From Streptomyces uncialis (GTDB lineage Bacteria > Actinomycetota > Actinomycetes > Streptomycetales > Streptomycetaceae), in the NCBI RefSeq assembly GCF_036250755.1, contig NZ_CP109583.1:5107501-5171500 (forward strand): a DNA stretch of 64,000 bases. The letters are read 5' to 3'. The position numbers and the translations under genes are program-made. This document shows, one piece after another, positions 11,280-20,337 of the stretch. Every line of letters begins with the position of its first letter. Position 1 is the stretch's first letter. Under the pieces are notes generated by a model. The model ran no database searches and was not told the origin of the DNA. It worked only from the letters and a program-made list of their open reading frames with translations.

Positions 11280-12845
11280 TTATTTGCGGATGCCGGTGGC
11301 GAACGGCAGCGTGTTGACGAATGCCCGGTGGTGTTCCCGGTCGCACCATTCCAGCTTGAGGTACGACTTGCCCGCCGAGGCGCGGATGGTGCGTTTGTCG
11401 CGGGCGAGAGCCTCGGGGGAGCGGGCGGACACGGTGATGTAGCCGACGAGGTTGACCCCGGCGGCACCGGACGCGAGGTCCTCGCCGCGCTGGTCGAGCC
11501 GGGAGTGCGCGGCGATGTCCCGGGGGTCGACCGTGCGGTTCATCTTCGCGGCGCGGCTGGCGTCGGCCTCGTCGTTGGTCTTCTCGGTGAGCATCCGCTC
11601 GATGGCGATCTCGGTGGGTTCGAGGTCCATGGTCACGGCGACGGTGCGGATGACGTCCGGGGTGTGGACGAGCAGCGGGGCGAGGAAGTTGACGCCGACG
11701 GGCGTCATCGGCCACTCCTTGACCCAGGCGGTGGCGTGGCACCAGGGGGCGCGGGTGCTGGACTCGCGGGTCTTGGCCTGGAGGTACGTGGGCTCCATGG
11801 CGTCGAGCTCGGCGGGCCAGGCGTTGCGCTTGGTCATGGCCTGGATGTGGTCGATGGGGTGGTCCGGGTCGTACATGGAGTGCACGAGGGACGCGAGGCG
11901 GCTCTGGCCCAGCGGCTGGCGCAGCCGGATGTCGGCTTCCTGGAGGCGGGAGCAGATGTCGGTGAGTTCGCGGGCCATGACGATGGCGAGTCCGGCGTCG
12001 CGGTCGAGCTTGCGGCCGGTCTGGGCGCGGGTGGCGCGGGCCATGGTGCTGGCTTCGGCGGCGAGTTCCCGGCTGTGGTGCATACAGGCGACGAGGTACG
12101 CGCGGTGCTGCTCGCTGCTGGTGGACACCATGGACTGGAGTTGTTCGTAGGACTCCTGGAGCCATGGCGGCGCCTGGTGGTCGCCGCGCTGGGCGACGTC
12201 CTTGGCGTGGGCGTCGGGGTCGGCGGGCAGGGTGCGGGCGAGCATCTGGATGCGGGTGACGAAGCCGTCGCCGTTGGCGACATGCTTGAGCAGGGTGCCG
12301 AAGCGGTCGACGAGGGCTTCCTGGTCCTCGGAGTCGCGCAGCCCTACGCCGGGTCCCTCGATCTCGATGGCGGCGGTGATGGTCTTGCGGTCGGCGTGCA
12401 GGAGGACGGCGAGCTCGTCGGGGCCGAAGGGCGCGGACAGCCAGGTGATACGGCCGATGCCGGGCGGGGGGCCGACCTCGACCTCGCGTCCGTCGAGGTT
12501 CAGTCCCGCTTCGGGTGCTTCGGAGCGGTACGTGGTGCCCTGCTTGACGCGGCGCTTGTAGCTGCGGTTGATCTCGAACCACTTGTAGAACGTGCGCCGT
12601 TTGTAGGGGACGTAGACGGCGGCGAACGCGAGCATGGGGAAGCCGACGAGGAGCACGATCCGCAGGGACAGCACGGGGACGAGGAGTCCGCACATCATGC
12701 CGACGAAGGCGCCGCCGATGATCAGGGCGATCTCGCCGGTCTCCCGGTTGCGGCCGACGACGGCGTTGGGCCGGGCCCGGCCGATGAGATAGGTGCGGCG
12801 GGGTGAGACCGGGTGGGACGCGTGGGACAGCGATTCGGTCGTCAA
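11280..12845 (-). CDS. SCO6880-like membrane protein (PrgI/VirB3-VirB4 N-terminal-like)
   Basis: 521 residues resembling the actinobacterial SCO6880 family. A cytoplasmic N-terminus is followed by two close hydrophobic helices at about 38-80 (IALIIGGAFVGMMCGLLV; IVLLVGFPMLAFAAVYV), a PrgI/VirB3-like arrangement. A long soluble domain then resembles the N-terminal part of VirB4 and has no P-loop. It probably pairs with the following P-loop ATPase. The start is TTG at 12845, supported by SD GGGAGGTGAAGG and by overlap of TTGA with the TGA of the preceding gene; there is no ATG nearby. Confidence 0.85.
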   Translation of the reverse strand: MTTESLSHASHPVSPRRTYLIGRARPNAVVGRNRETGEIALIIGGAFVGMMCGLLVPVLSLRIVLLVGFPMLAFAAVYVPYKRRTFYKWFEINRSYKRRVKQGTTYRSEAPEAGLNLDGREVEVGPPPGIGRITWLSAPFGPDELAVLLHADRKTITAAIEIEGPGVGLRDSEDQEALVDRFGTLLKHVANGDGFVTRIQMLARTLPADPDAHAKDVAQRGDHQAPPWLQESYEQLQSMVSTSSEQHRAYLVACMHHSRELAAEASTMARATRAQTGRKLDRDAGLAIVMARELTDICSRLQEADIRLRQPLGQSRLASLVHSMYDPDHPIDHIQAMTKRNAWPAELDAMEPTYLQAKTRESSTRAPWCHATAWVKEWPMTPVGVNFLAPLLVHTPDVIRTVAVTMDLEPTEIAIERMLTEKTNDEADASRAAKMNRTVDPRDIAAHSRLDQRGEDLASGAAGVNLVGYITVSARSPEALARDKRTIRASAGKSYLKLEWCDREHHRAFVNTLPFATGIRK

Positions 12846-14257
12846 CGCCCTTCACCTCCCGTGCGGTTGTTCGTGCGGTTGGCGCTTGCGTGCGGGGAGT
12901 TCATGGGGCTGGTGCGGGGGGCGGGTGCGGCGCCCCCGCCGCCTCCCTGTCCGCCGCCGCCGCGGTTGCCGTGGGCGGCGACCCCGCCGCTCGCCGGGTT
13001 GCTCGGGCGTGGTGCGGAGCCGCCGGTGTTGTCGGCGCGGGCGCTGTGGGTCTTGATGCCCTGGGAGACGAGTGCGGCCGGGGAGCTGATGACGGCGGCG
13101 GCGCGGCTCTCGGCGCCCTGCTGGAGGCGGTTGTTGCGGGAGTTCGCGATCTCGTCGCCGAAGCCGGGCACGAAGCGGTAGATCATGGCGCTGGCGAAGA
13201 TGGCGAGCAGGATGATCGCGAGACCGGAGACGACGGCGGAGAACGCGTCGGGGCCCTCGTCGGAGCCGCTGAGGGCACCGGCGAGGCCGAGGACGATCAC
13301 GATGACGGGTTTCACCAGGATGACCGCGATCATGATGCCGGCCCAGCGGCGGACATGGCCCCACAGGTTCTTGTCGACGAGTCCGGCGTAGACCACCGTC
13401 CCGAGCAGCGCACCGACGTACAGGAGGGCGGCGCGGATCACGAGTTCGAGCCAGAGGACGCCGGCCGCGAGGACGGAGACGAGGGAGACGACGATCAGCA
13501 TGATGGGGCCGCCGCCGATGTCGTCGCCCTTGGTGAGGGCTTCGGAGAACGAACCGAAGAACACATCGGTCTGGCCGCCGGTGGAGCGGGCGAGGACATC
13601 GGTGACGCCGTCGGTCGCGGAGACGACGGTGTAGAGGATCAGCGGGGTGAAGGCGGACGCGATGACGGTCAGCCACAGGAACCCGACGGCCTCGGTGAGG
13701 GCGGTGCTGAGCGGTACGCCGCGGACGGCCCGCTTGGCCACGGCCAGCAGCCACAGGAGCAGGGTGAGGACGGTGGACGCCGCGAAGACGACGGCGTACT
13801 GCTGGAGGAAGGTCGGGTTGGTGAAGTCGACCTCGGCGGTCTCCTTGACGGCTTCGGAGAGCTTCCCGACGGTCCAGGCGGCGGCGTCGGCGCAGCCCTT
13901 GGCCAGGGAGGTGAGGGGGTCGAGGGTGCCGGTGAGGGAGTCGGCGGGGGAGTCCCCACCGCTGCGGCCGCCGGACCTGCCGCCTTCCTCGCAGTACTCC
14001 CGTGCGGGTCCCTGGATGAGGTCGCAGTTGTTGTCACTGGCCGACGGGGACGGTGTCGGGGTGGGTGTGGGCGCGGCGGTCGCGCGGGTGGCCAGCAGCA
14101 GGACGGCGACGGGCGCGGCCGTGAGCGTGGCGGCGAGCCGCAGCGGGCGGCGGCGGGAGGGCATGGTGTCCGGCTGTCTGCCGGGGGTCCGGCGGCCGGG
14201 GCGCGCTTGCGTGCCGGACGGGGTGCCGTCCGGCACAGGTGAACGGCTACCGCGCAT
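12842..14257 (-). CDS. VirB6/TrbL-like polytopic membrane protein
   Basis: 471 residues. A basic N-terminus and signal-like segment (LRLAATLTAAPVAVLLLATRATA, about 40-62) are followed by a Thr/Pro/Ser linker. About six to seven membrane helices lie between 150 and 375 (VVFAASTVLTLLLWLLAV, VGFLWLTVIASAFTPLILY, IMLIVVSLVSVLAAGVLWL and others). The tail is Gly/Asn/Pro-rich and disordered. This is the layout of TrbL/VirB6 channel proteins of conjugation systems. Its start overlaps the end of the VirB8-like gene by 11 bases, with SD GGAGGG 9 bases before the ATG. An internal ATG at 14164 is a possible alternative start. Confidence 0.78.
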   Translation of the reverse strand: MRGSRSPVPDGTPSGTQARPGRRTPGRQPDTMPSRRRPLRLAATLTAAPVAVLLLATRATAAPTPTPTPSPSASDNNCDLIQGPAREYCEEGGRSGGRSGGDSPADSLTGTLDPLTSLAKGCADAAAWTVGKLSEAVKETAEVDFTNPTFLQQYAVVFAASTVLTLLLWLLAVAKRAVRGVPLSTALTEAVGFLWLTVIASAFTPLILYTVVSATDGVTDVLARSTGGQTDVFFGSFSEALTKGDDIGGGPIMLIVVSLVSVLAAGVLWLELVIRAALLYVGALLGTVVYAGLVDKNLWGHVRRWAGIMIAVILVKPVIVIVLGLAGALSGSDEGPDAFSAVVSGLAIILLAIFASAMIYRFVPGFGDEIANSRNNRLQQGAESRAAAVISSPAALVSQGIKTHSARADNTGGSAPRPSNPASGGVAAHGNRGGGGQGGGGGAAPAPRTSPMNSPHASANRTNNRTGGEGR

Positions 14258-15128
14258 AGGTGAACCCTCCGTACCCCTCGACTGCCTTCGCGATGTCGTC
14301 GGCGCTGGACGCCTGATTGTCGCCGGGGACAGGCGCCGGGCCCTCCTTCTGGGAGTGGGCCACGATCTTCCAGTCGCCGTCGGTCCACTCCAGGTTCACG
14401 GTGAGGGTGAACCAGGTGTGGGTGACCGGGTTGGTGGAGTTCTCACCGGCGAGGCCGACGAGTCCGCCGCACCACACCTCCACGGTGGCGCGTTCGGCGT
14501 CGACGGTGGTCGCCTTGGTACCGATCGGGCTGGTGCGGGAGACGAAGGTGAAGCCCTGGGGTGTGCTGCCGTCGTCGTTGAGGCCGACGGCCTTGTAGAA
14601 CCCGGGGGAGTACGACTTGTCCAGGGCGGTCGCGAAGCCGGCCACCTTCGACGGGACGATGATGGCGCGCAGGATCTGGTCCCGGCGTCCCTTGTCGAAC
14701 ATCTCCGCCGAGCCCAGGGCCACCGCGTAGTTCGCCGCGGCGGACTGCGCTCCCTGGGTGTCGTGGGCGTAGCCGGAGGCGATGCCGTTGTTCTCGCTGT
14801 CGACGGGCCGGGTGCCGGTCGCGGCGGTGGTGTCGGCGCGGGGGCGGTCGGCCCCGGCTCCGGCGTCCGGCTCCTCGTCGGCGCGGTTGGCGAAGGCGAT
14901 GGCGGCGATGAGCAGGACGACGATGCCGACGACGGTGACGAGCCCGCGTGAGGACGTGCGGGATCTGCGGGCGCCGCCGTGGTGGTCGCCGGCGCGTTCG
15001 GGCAGCCGGGTGCGGGTCTGGCCGCTGCCGCCGTAGCCGGACGTGGCGTAGTCGTCCGGCGGGCCGTCGCCGCGTCCGGGTCCGCCGTGGCGTCCGCTGT
15101 CGCCGTAGCCGTCGTCGTCCGGACTCAT
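14247..15128 (-). CDS. VirB8/TcpC-like bitopic conjugation protein
   Basis: 293 residues. A Gly/Asp-rich cytoplasmic N-terminus is followed by one membrane helix at about 62-80 (GLVTVVGIVVLLIAAIAFA). The external domain of about 190 residues has alternating strands and Trp-rich repeats (THTWFTLTVNLEWTDGDWKIV) resembling the NTF2-like fold of VirB8/TcpC scaffold subunits. The fold call is by pattern and context, not by strong sequence motif. ATG at 15128 overlaps the upstream TGA as ATGA, supporting this start over the longer open frame that continues upstream. Confidence 0.72.
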   Translation of the reverse strand: MSPDDDGYGDSGRHGGPGRGDGPPDDYATSGYGGSGQTRTRLPERAGDHHGGARRSRTSSRGLVTVVGIVVLLIAAIAFANRADEEPDAGAGADRPRADTTAATGTRPVDSENNGIASGYAHDTQGAQSAAANYAVALGSAEMFDKGRRDQILRAIIVPSKVAGFATALDKSYSPGFYKAVGLNDDGSTPQGFTFVSRTSPIGTKATTVDAERATVEVWCGGLVGLAGENSTNPVTHTWFTLTVNLEWTDGDWKIVAHSQKEGPAPVPGDNQASSADDIAKAVEGYGGFTYAR

Positions 15129-15691
15129 CGCGTGTACGTCCCCTCGATGTCGTACCGGCCCCCGCGGTACCGTCCGGTGGGTTCCCGTAGGACGGCGTAC
15201 CGCACCTCGGCACCTGGCCGTGCTCCTGGACCGGCCACCCGCGCACCGCTGCCGGCCGGGGAGCCGGTGCCCCCGGCTCCGACGGCCCGGGCACCCATGG
15301 CCGAGGGACCCGGAACGGAACCCGCACCCAGAACCGCACCCGCACCCGGACCCAGAACCGGACCGAGATCCGGACCCGAACCCGCACCCAGGCCCAGGTC
15401 CGGACCCCGAACCCCACGCGGGGTCGGCGGCAGGTGTGCCGGTGGTGACGGTGGCCGTGCTGGTGTCCGCGTGGGCGCGGTGTGGTGACTCGGCATCAGG
15501 AGACGCAACCTCGGCGGTGGGCGCGACGGGCGGGTGGGTGGAGGGGACCGGGGCGGTGCCCGGACACGGCCGTGCGGCGCCCCGGGCGGGACGCCGGCGC
15601 GCGGTCGGGGCGTGTGGTCCGGGTCGGGTCGGGCCCGGGGGCCCCGGCACGCGCGTCCGCCGGGCGGTCGTCGGTCGGCATGGCTCGCCAT
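15125..15691 (-). CDS. Pro/Arg/Gly-rich protein of the T4SS-like operon, unknown function
   Basis: 188 residues from the ATG at 15691 (MASHADRR), preceded by a purine-rich GGGGAAGGGAGG. The sequence is low-complexity: Pro/Arg-rich, then a repeated Gly-Pro-x-Leu/Gly series (near DLGLGAGSGPDLGPVLGPGA). The last about 40 residues are more ordered (EVRYAVLREPTGRYRGGRYD). The main support for it being real is its ATGA overlap with the VirB8-like gene. No domain is recognised; the start could also be the in-frame ATG nearer 15490. Confidence 0.5.
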   Translation of the reverse strand: MASHADRRPPGGRACRGPRARPDPDHTPRPRAGVPPGAPHGRVRAPPRSPPPTRPSRPPPRLRLLMPSHHTAPTRTPARPPSPPAHLPPTPRGVRGPDLGLGAGSGPDLGPVLGPGAGAVLGAGSVPGPSAMGARAVGAGGTGSPAGSGARVAGPGARPGAEVRYAVLREPTGRYRGGRYDIEGTYTR

Positions 15692-15765
15692 GCCTCCCTT
15701 CCCCGCCTCGCGATCGCCCGCGCCGGACCCCGCTCCCTGATCCGGCCTGGTCCGCGGGACACGTC

Positions 15766-16074
15766 CTAGACGGCCATGCCGTACACGATGGTGAAGACCG
15801 TGCCGAGCGAACCGATGATGAAGACCCCGGTGAGGCCCGCGACGATGAGGCCCTTGCCCTGTTCCGCGCTGAAGGTGTCGCGCAGCGCGGTCGCGCCGAT
15901 GCGCTGTTTGGCCGCACCCCAGATCGCAATGCCGAGGCACAGCAGGATGGCTGCCGCCATCACCACCTGGATCATCACCCGAGCCTCGTTGCCCAGGCTC
16001 CCGAAGGGGCCCCAGTCCGGGGCGATCCCGCCGATGATGGTGGTGATATCGCCCTTTTCGGCTGCCATAAGCAT
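15766..16074 (-). CDS. Small two-helix membrane protein, VirB2/TrbC pilin-like
   Basis: 102 residues with two long hydrophobic segments (about 35-55, VMIQVVMAAAILLCLGIAIWG; and about 77-100, GLIVAGLTGVFIIGSLGTVFT) separated by a short basic loop. This is the topology of TrbC/VirB2 pilins and of small membrane subunits of Gram-positive T4SS. ATG at 16074 has GGTGAG at a suitable distance; GTG 16083 and ATG 16068 are also in frame. It is the first gene of the minus-strand T4SS-like operon, about 75 bases before the Pro/Arg-rich gene. Confidence 0.75.
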   Translation of the reverse strand: MLMAAEKGDITTIIGGIAPDWGPFGSLGNEARVMIQVVMAAAILLCLGIAIWGAAKQRIGATALRDTFSAEQGKGLIVAGLTGVFIIGSLGTVFTIVYGMAV

Positions 16075-16526
16075 GTAACTCACCGCCCCTGTATGGGTAG
16101 TTCCTGACCCTCTGCGAGCGCGCAGAGGTCACGCCTCATTGTTGCCGACGAATCCGCCTTCGTATGTCGACTTGGCGTCTTTGGTTGGCAGGTTTCGTAC
16201 GAATTATTGTCCACCGGCTCACGCGGGGGGCGCGAAGCGGCATACAAAGGGTCGTATGGTCACTCTGTGTATCACGTGGTGTCACGCCGGGCAATGATGA
16301 CCTTGCGAAACCTGAGGGGCGGTTCGGTCGTTGTGCCCTGATCGCCCGCCAGGCCCGTGTGGCATGCCCGGTGTTCACCATCGCACGCGCGTGCCATATG
16401 CCGTCGCGGTCGCGTGAGGGGGCGCACCGGTGCGGATCGCACCCCTCCGTTGCGCTCCTGCTGCCCCGCCGTCCCCGGCCTACACTGGCGGGCGGTGGAC
16501 TCCCGGGCGCTGAGGAGTGGTTGACG
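16075..16526. promoter_or_regulatory. Divergent intergenic region of the T4SS-like locus
   Basis: About 450 bases without a convincing gene separate the minus-strand operon from the plus-strand hydrolase gene. This span is lower in GC than its surroundings (16140-16300 has AT-rich patches such as ACGAATTATTGTCC and GGCATACAAAGGG), as expected for back-to-back promoters. No specific operator was recognised. Confidence 0.45.
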
Positions 16527-17540
16527 GTGCGTAAGGCTGGGCTGATCGCCGGGGCCGCCGTCGGTGGTGCGCTCGGGCTGGTGATGCTGCTGGTCATCGG
16601 TACGTTCCTGGTCGCCGGGAACATCGCGGGCGGAGGCGGCGGGGGTGCCGCCGTCGGGCTGGCGAAGGGCGCCGTTCCGGCGGCGTACCAGCCGCTGGTG
16701 CAGCGGTGGGGCAATCTCTGCCCCGCGATCAATCCGGCGCTGCTCGCGGCCCAGCTCTACCAGGAGTCCGGCTGGAACCCGCGCGCGCAGAGCCACGCGG
16801 CGGCGCAGGGGATCGCGCAGTTCATCCCCGGCACCTGGGCGGCGCACGGCCTCGACGGGGACGGCGACGGGGACCGCGATGTGTGGGACCCGGCGGACGC
16901 GATCCCGTCGGCGGCGTCGTACGACTGCAAGCTCGCGGGGTACGTCAAGGACGCGCCGGGCGATCCCACGCACAACATGCTCGCCGCGTACAACGCGGGC
17001 GCCTACGCCGTCATCCGGTACGGCGGGGTGCCCCCGTACAAGGAGACACAGAACTATGTGAAGATCATCACGAGTCTGGAGAAGAGCTTCGCGCGGCCCG
17101 TCGGCCGGGTGGAGCCCTCCCGGCAGGCGGCCGGCGCGATCCACTACGCGCAGACGAAGCTCGGCACCCCCTATCTGTGGGGCGGTACGGGCACCGCCGC
17201 GCAGGGCGGCCGGTTCGACTGCTCGGGACTGACCCAGGCCGCGTACCGCACGATGGACATCGAGCTGCCGCGGGTCGCCAACGACCAGTACAACGCCGGA
17301 CCGCACCCCGCGCGCGCCGAGCTGCTCCCCGGTGACCTGGTGTTCTTCTCGGACGATCTCACCAACTCGCGGGCCATCCGGCACGTGGGCATCTACGTGG
17401 GAGGCGGGTACATGATCGACGCGCCGCGGACGGGTGCTGTGATCCGGTTCACGAAGATCGATACGCCGGACTACTTCGGGGCGACGAGAGTGACCGAGGA
17501 CGGCGCGAAAGCGCTGCCGAAGCCGCCGCCCTCGATCTGA
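16527..17540 (+). CDS. Bifunctional peptidoglycan hydrolase: lytic transglycosylase + NlpC/P60
   Basis: 337 residues. An N-terminal membrane anchor (about 5-32, AGLIAGAAVGGALGLVMLLV) and a Gly stretch lead into a soluble-lytic-transglycosylase domain, with catalytic Glu in LYQESGWNPRAQS and the GIAQFIPGTWAAHG motif. An NlpC/P60 peptidase follows, with Cys in FDCSGLTQAAY and His in IRHVGIYVGGGYMID. This is the two-headed VirB1-type enzyme of Gram-positive conjugation systems; it would open the wall for the channel encoded divergently. GTG at 16527 has GAGGAG 9 bases upstream. A Ca-binding-like DGDGDGDRD loop lies in the lysozyme domain. Confidence 0.93.
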   Translation: MRKAGLIAGAAVGGALGLVMLLVIGTFLVAGNIAGGGGGGAAVGLAKGAVPAAYQPLVQRWGNLCPAINPALLAAQLYQESGWNPRAQSHAAAQGIAQFIPGTWAAHGLDGDGDGDRDVWDPADAIPSAASYDCKLAGYVKDAPGDPTHNMLAAYNAGAYAVIRYGGVPPYKETQNYVKIITSLEKSFARPVGRVEPSRQAAGAIHYAQTKLGTPYLWGGTGTAAQGGRFDCSGLTQAAYRTMDIELPRVANDQYNAGPHPARAELLPGDLVFFSDDLTNSRAIRHVGIYVGGGYMIDAPRTGAVIRFTKIDTPDYFGATRVTEDGAKALPKPPPSI

Positions 17541-17935
17541 GGAAACCGGCCTTGACCAGCGTCGCAGCGCGGCGGCGGGGTCGGTCCGGACATGTGAGGA
17601 TGGAGGGTCCCCCGCCCCTTCTGGCCGGAATGCCTCCCGGGCACAACGGTCCGAACTGTGACCACGAGTCTCTCTTCGGTAACGTCTCAGTGATCTTTCG
17701 GTGGAGTGCGGAACGCAACCCAGGTGGCTGTGCGTTCCTCGTATACGTGGCCGAAGGGCCGGTCACGGGCCGACCGGAGCGGGAGACCGTTAGGGCGCCC
17801 GTGGCCTCCGGTGCGACCGTCGACGGACGGACCGGCAGCCGGCCACCGGGCGGGATGGACCAACGGGGGTTGGTGAGGAGGCGCACAGCCAGGTGCGCCC
17901 CGGGAAACGCTGAACGATGAAGGGGCCGCGGCACC
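17541..17935. other. 395-base intergenic region, no gene recognised
   Basis: Between the hydrolase and the PAP2 gene. A frame on the plus strand (17552-17920) stays open but its product has no protein-like pattern and no clear RBS. I see no distinct terminator or operator. Confidence 0.4.
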
Positions 17936-18637
17936 ATGGCTGGACTCGAAGACTCCGGGTCGAACCCCGACGTCAGTCTGCTCTACGAGATCAATGGCCT
18001 GGCCAAGGACGCCCCGACGTGGTTCGACCACACCATGGAGTACGTCGGCGAGTACGGGCTGATGTTCGGTCTCGTGCTGCTCGGGGTGTGGACGTGGTGG
18101 AAGCTGCGGGCCCGCGCCGGATCGCTGGAGGAGGCCGCGCAGTCGGCCGCCGCCGTGATCTGGGTGCCGCTGGCCGCCGCCATCGCCGTCATCGTGAACA
18201 TCCCCATCCGCGGCTTCGTGGAACGGCCCAGACCCTTCCTCGACCATGAGGGCCTGGAGGTCCTGATCGAGGGGAAGACGGACTACTCGTTCGTCAGCGA
18301 CCACTCCACGCTCGCCATGGCGATGGCCGTCGGCATCTTCATCGCCCACCGCAAGTACGGGCTGTACGCCATCGCGATGGCGTTCCTCGCGGGTGTCTCC
18401 CGGATCTACATGGGCGTCCACTACCCCACGGACGTCATCGGCGGATTCGCCCTCGGCACGGCCGTCGCCCTGCTGCTCGCCCCGCTCGCCGCGCTGCTGC
18501 TGACCCCGCTGACCCGCGCCGTCGGCCGCTCCCGGCACGGCGCGTGGCTGATCCGCCCGAATTCGATGTCCGACGCCTCCCGCGAGTCCCACCGCAGCCC
18601 GGACCCCCGCCCCGAGGAACGGGACCTCGCGGCCTGA
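17936..18637 (+). CDS. PAP2-family phosphatase (membrane)
   Basis: 233 residues. The three signature motifs of type 2 phosphatidic acid phosphatases are present with slight changes: RGFVERPRPF (motif 1), SFVSDHST (motif 2, SDHS for the usual PSGH) and SRIYMGVHYPTD (motif 3). At least five membrane helices surround them, and the tail is hydrophilic and charged. It probably dephosphorylates an isoprenyl or phosphatidyl phosphate on the outer face of the membrane; the substrate is unknown. ATG at 17936 follows AAGGGGCCGCGGCACC. Confidence 0.9.
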   Translation: MAGLEDSGSNPDVSLLYEINGLAKDAPTWFDHTMEYVGEYGLMFGLVLLGVWTWWKLRARAGSLEEAAQSAAAVIWVPLAAAIAVIVNIPIRGFVERPRPFLDHEGLEVLIEGKTDYSFVSDHSTLAMAMAVGIFIAHRKYGLYAIAMAFLAGVSRIYMGVHYPTDVIGGFALGTAVALLLAPLAALLLTPLTRAVGRSRHGAWLIRPNSMSDASRESHRSPDPRPEERDLAA

Positions 18638-18702
18638 ACCCCCGGGGCGGCTCCTGAGAGTCCGGGGCGGCCCCATGAGGTCCGGGAGCGACCGCGTGCG
18701 CC

Positions 18703-20337
18703 TCACAGCGACTGCGGGAAGGTGAAGAAGCCCGACGGGTCGTACCGCCGTTTCACCGCCCGCAGCCGGGCCGCCGCCGCGCCGTAGTAGGCGCCCCGCC
18801 AGCCGGTCAGCGACGGGTCGGTGTAGTTCTGGTAGGCGGCGCCCGAGGCATGGCGCCGCATCGCGCCGTGCGTCCGCCCGAGCCACTCCCGGGCCGCCGC
18901 GCCTCCCGTACCGGACGGCCAGGCCACCGTGTACTGGGCCAGGGTCCGGGACCGCCGGTGCACAAAGGCCGTCGCGGTCGGCGCGACCCGGTTGACGGCC
19001 CCGCCCAGCGCGGTCAGCGAGACGGTGCCCGGCCCGCCGCGCACCCCCTCGATCCCGCCGATCAGCGCCCGCACGCCCTCCTCGGACAGCGGACGGTCGA
19101 AGAAGTCGGAGCGCGCCGCGTACGTCTCCCGGCCCAGTGCCCCCTCGGGCGAACGGCCGGGGGTGGACCCCGGCAGACGGCAGCGGTCGTCGTCACCGAA
19201 TCCGGCGCAGCCCGCGTAGACCTCCATCGCCTCCTCGTACGAGCGCCGCCGCAGGGTGACCCGGCTCGCGGAGGCCCCGATCCGGTCCGCCAGCCGGTCC
19301 ACGGCGTTCTGGAGATCGCCGTACGTGCCGAGCGAGAAGCAGCTCACGGTGACCGTCGGGGAGCCGCCGGGGGAGCGGGACAGATGGACCACCGACCAGA
19401 TCTCGTCGGGCTGGGCGGGCCCCCACTCCTGCCAGGCACGCACCACGGCCGCCGCCCGGCTCCACGGCCAGCTCATGTACCCGGTGACCGCGCGCGGCGC
19501 GGGGCGGGTCCGGAAGCGGAGCTCCGTGACGACACCGAAGTTGCCGTTGCCCGCGCCGCGCAGCGCCCAGAACAGTTCGCTGTTCTCCCGCGCGTCCGCC
19601 ACCCGCCGCCGGCCGTCGGCGGTGATCACGGTGGCCCCCGTGAGGTGGTCGCAGGTCAGCCCGTACGCGCGGGACACCACGCCGTGGCCGCCGCCGAGGG
19701 TGAGCCCGGAGATCCCCACGGTCGGACAGGAACCGGCGGGTATGGTCACGCCCCGTCCGGCCAGCGCCCGGTACACATCGATCAGTTTCGCCCCGGCCCC
19801 CACGACGGCGCTGTCGCCGTCGGCGCGGATCGCCGACATCGGTGACACATCGACGATCAGCCGTCCGTCGCCCGAGGACCAGCCCGCGTACGAGTGGCCG
19901 CCGTTGCGGATCGCCACCGGCACCCGGCGGGCCCGCGCGTAGGCGAGCACGGTACGGACGTCGTCGGCGTGGGCGGTGTACGCGACGGCGGCGGGCCGCA
20001 GCGAGTCGAAGCGGGTGTTGTACAGCAGCCGGGCGGTTCCCCAGTCCTGGTCCCCGGGCCGGACGAGGCTGCCGTCGAGATCCCGCGCCAGGTCCCCCCA
20101 CCCACGGGCCACCGCCCTGGACGGCGCGACGGAGGGCCCGCCCCCGGGTTCCGCGCCCGGCCCCGTACCCGAGGCACCCGCGCCCCCCGTCCCGCCCGGC
20201 GAAGGCGAAGGCGAGGACGAAGGTGAGCGCGACGGCGACGACGCGGCGCCCCCGTCCCCGCCCCCACCCCCGCACGCGGTCACCCCGGCCACGACCGTGA
20301 CCCCCAGCCCCGCACCGATGAATCCCCGACGTTCCAT
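18703..20337 (-). CDS. FAD-binding oxidoreductase (BBE type), lipoprotein
   Basis: 544 residues. The N-terminus is a lipoprotein signal (MERRGFIGAGLG then VAGVTAC with lipobox Cys22), then a Gly/Ser/Pro linker. A FAD_binding_4 domain carries the covalent His in AIRNGGHSYAGWS and the second covalent Cys in YGLTCDHLTGATVI, so the flavin is probably bicovalently bound. The C-terminal BBE domain ends YQNYTDPSLTGWRGAYYG and KRRYDPSGFFTFPQSL. The family oxidises sugars, alkaloids or other secondary-metabolite alcohols; the substrate here is unknown. Surface-anchored members are uncommon. It is convergent with the PAP2 gene. Confidence 0.92.
   Translation of the reverse strand: MERRGFIGAGLGVTVVAGVTACGGGGGDGGAASSPSRSPSSSPSPSPGGTGGAGASGTGPGAEPGGGPSVAPSRAVARGWGDLARDLDGSLVRPGDQDWGTARLLYNTRFDSLRPAAVAYTAHADDVRTVLAYARARRVPVAIRNGGHSYAGWSSGDGRLIVDVSPMSAIRADGDSAVVGAGAKLIDVYRALAGRGVTIPAGSCPTVGISGLTLGGGHGVVSRAYGLTCDHLTGATVITADGRRRVADARENSELFWALRGAGNGNFGVVTELRFRTRPAPRAVTGYMSWPWSRAAAVVRAWQEWGPAQPDEIWSVVHLSRSPGGSPTVTVSCFSLGTYGDLQNAVDRLADRIGASASRVTLRRRSYEEAMEVYAGCAGFGDDDRCRLPGSTPGRSPEGALGRETYAARSDFFDRPLSEEGVRALIGGIEGVRGGPGTVSLTALGGAVNRVAPTATAFVHRRSRTLAQYTVAWPSGTGGAAAREWLGRTHGAMRRHASGAAYQNYTDPSLTGWRGAYYGAAAARLRAVKRRYDPSGFFTFPQSL

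Noticed and set aside
8508..12806. A 1432-codon open frame on the plus strand
   Set aside because: It is antisense to three well-supported minus-strand genes (TraG-like, VirB4, SCO6880-like). High third-position GC routinely opens the antisense frame, and the product is Gly/Asp/Val-rich without domains.
11212..12855. 547-codon minus-strand frame covering the SCO6880-like gene
   Set aside because: A shifted frame of the same strand with an Arg/Pro/His-rich product; the TTG-started frame has membrane helices and the family pattern.
14247..15929. 560-codon version of the VirB8-like protein
   Set aside because: The upstream extension is Arg/Gly/Ser low-complexity in a shadow frame. ATG 15128 overlaps the preceding stop as ATGA and starts the protein-like sequence.
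16164..16526. N-terminal extension of the cell-wall hydrolase
   Set aside because: No family-like sequence; GTG 16527 has a proper SD and is followed directly by the membrane anchor.
17552..17920. 122-codon plus-strand frame before the PAP2 gene
   Set aside because: No convincing SD and composition not like a folded protein; left as intergenic.
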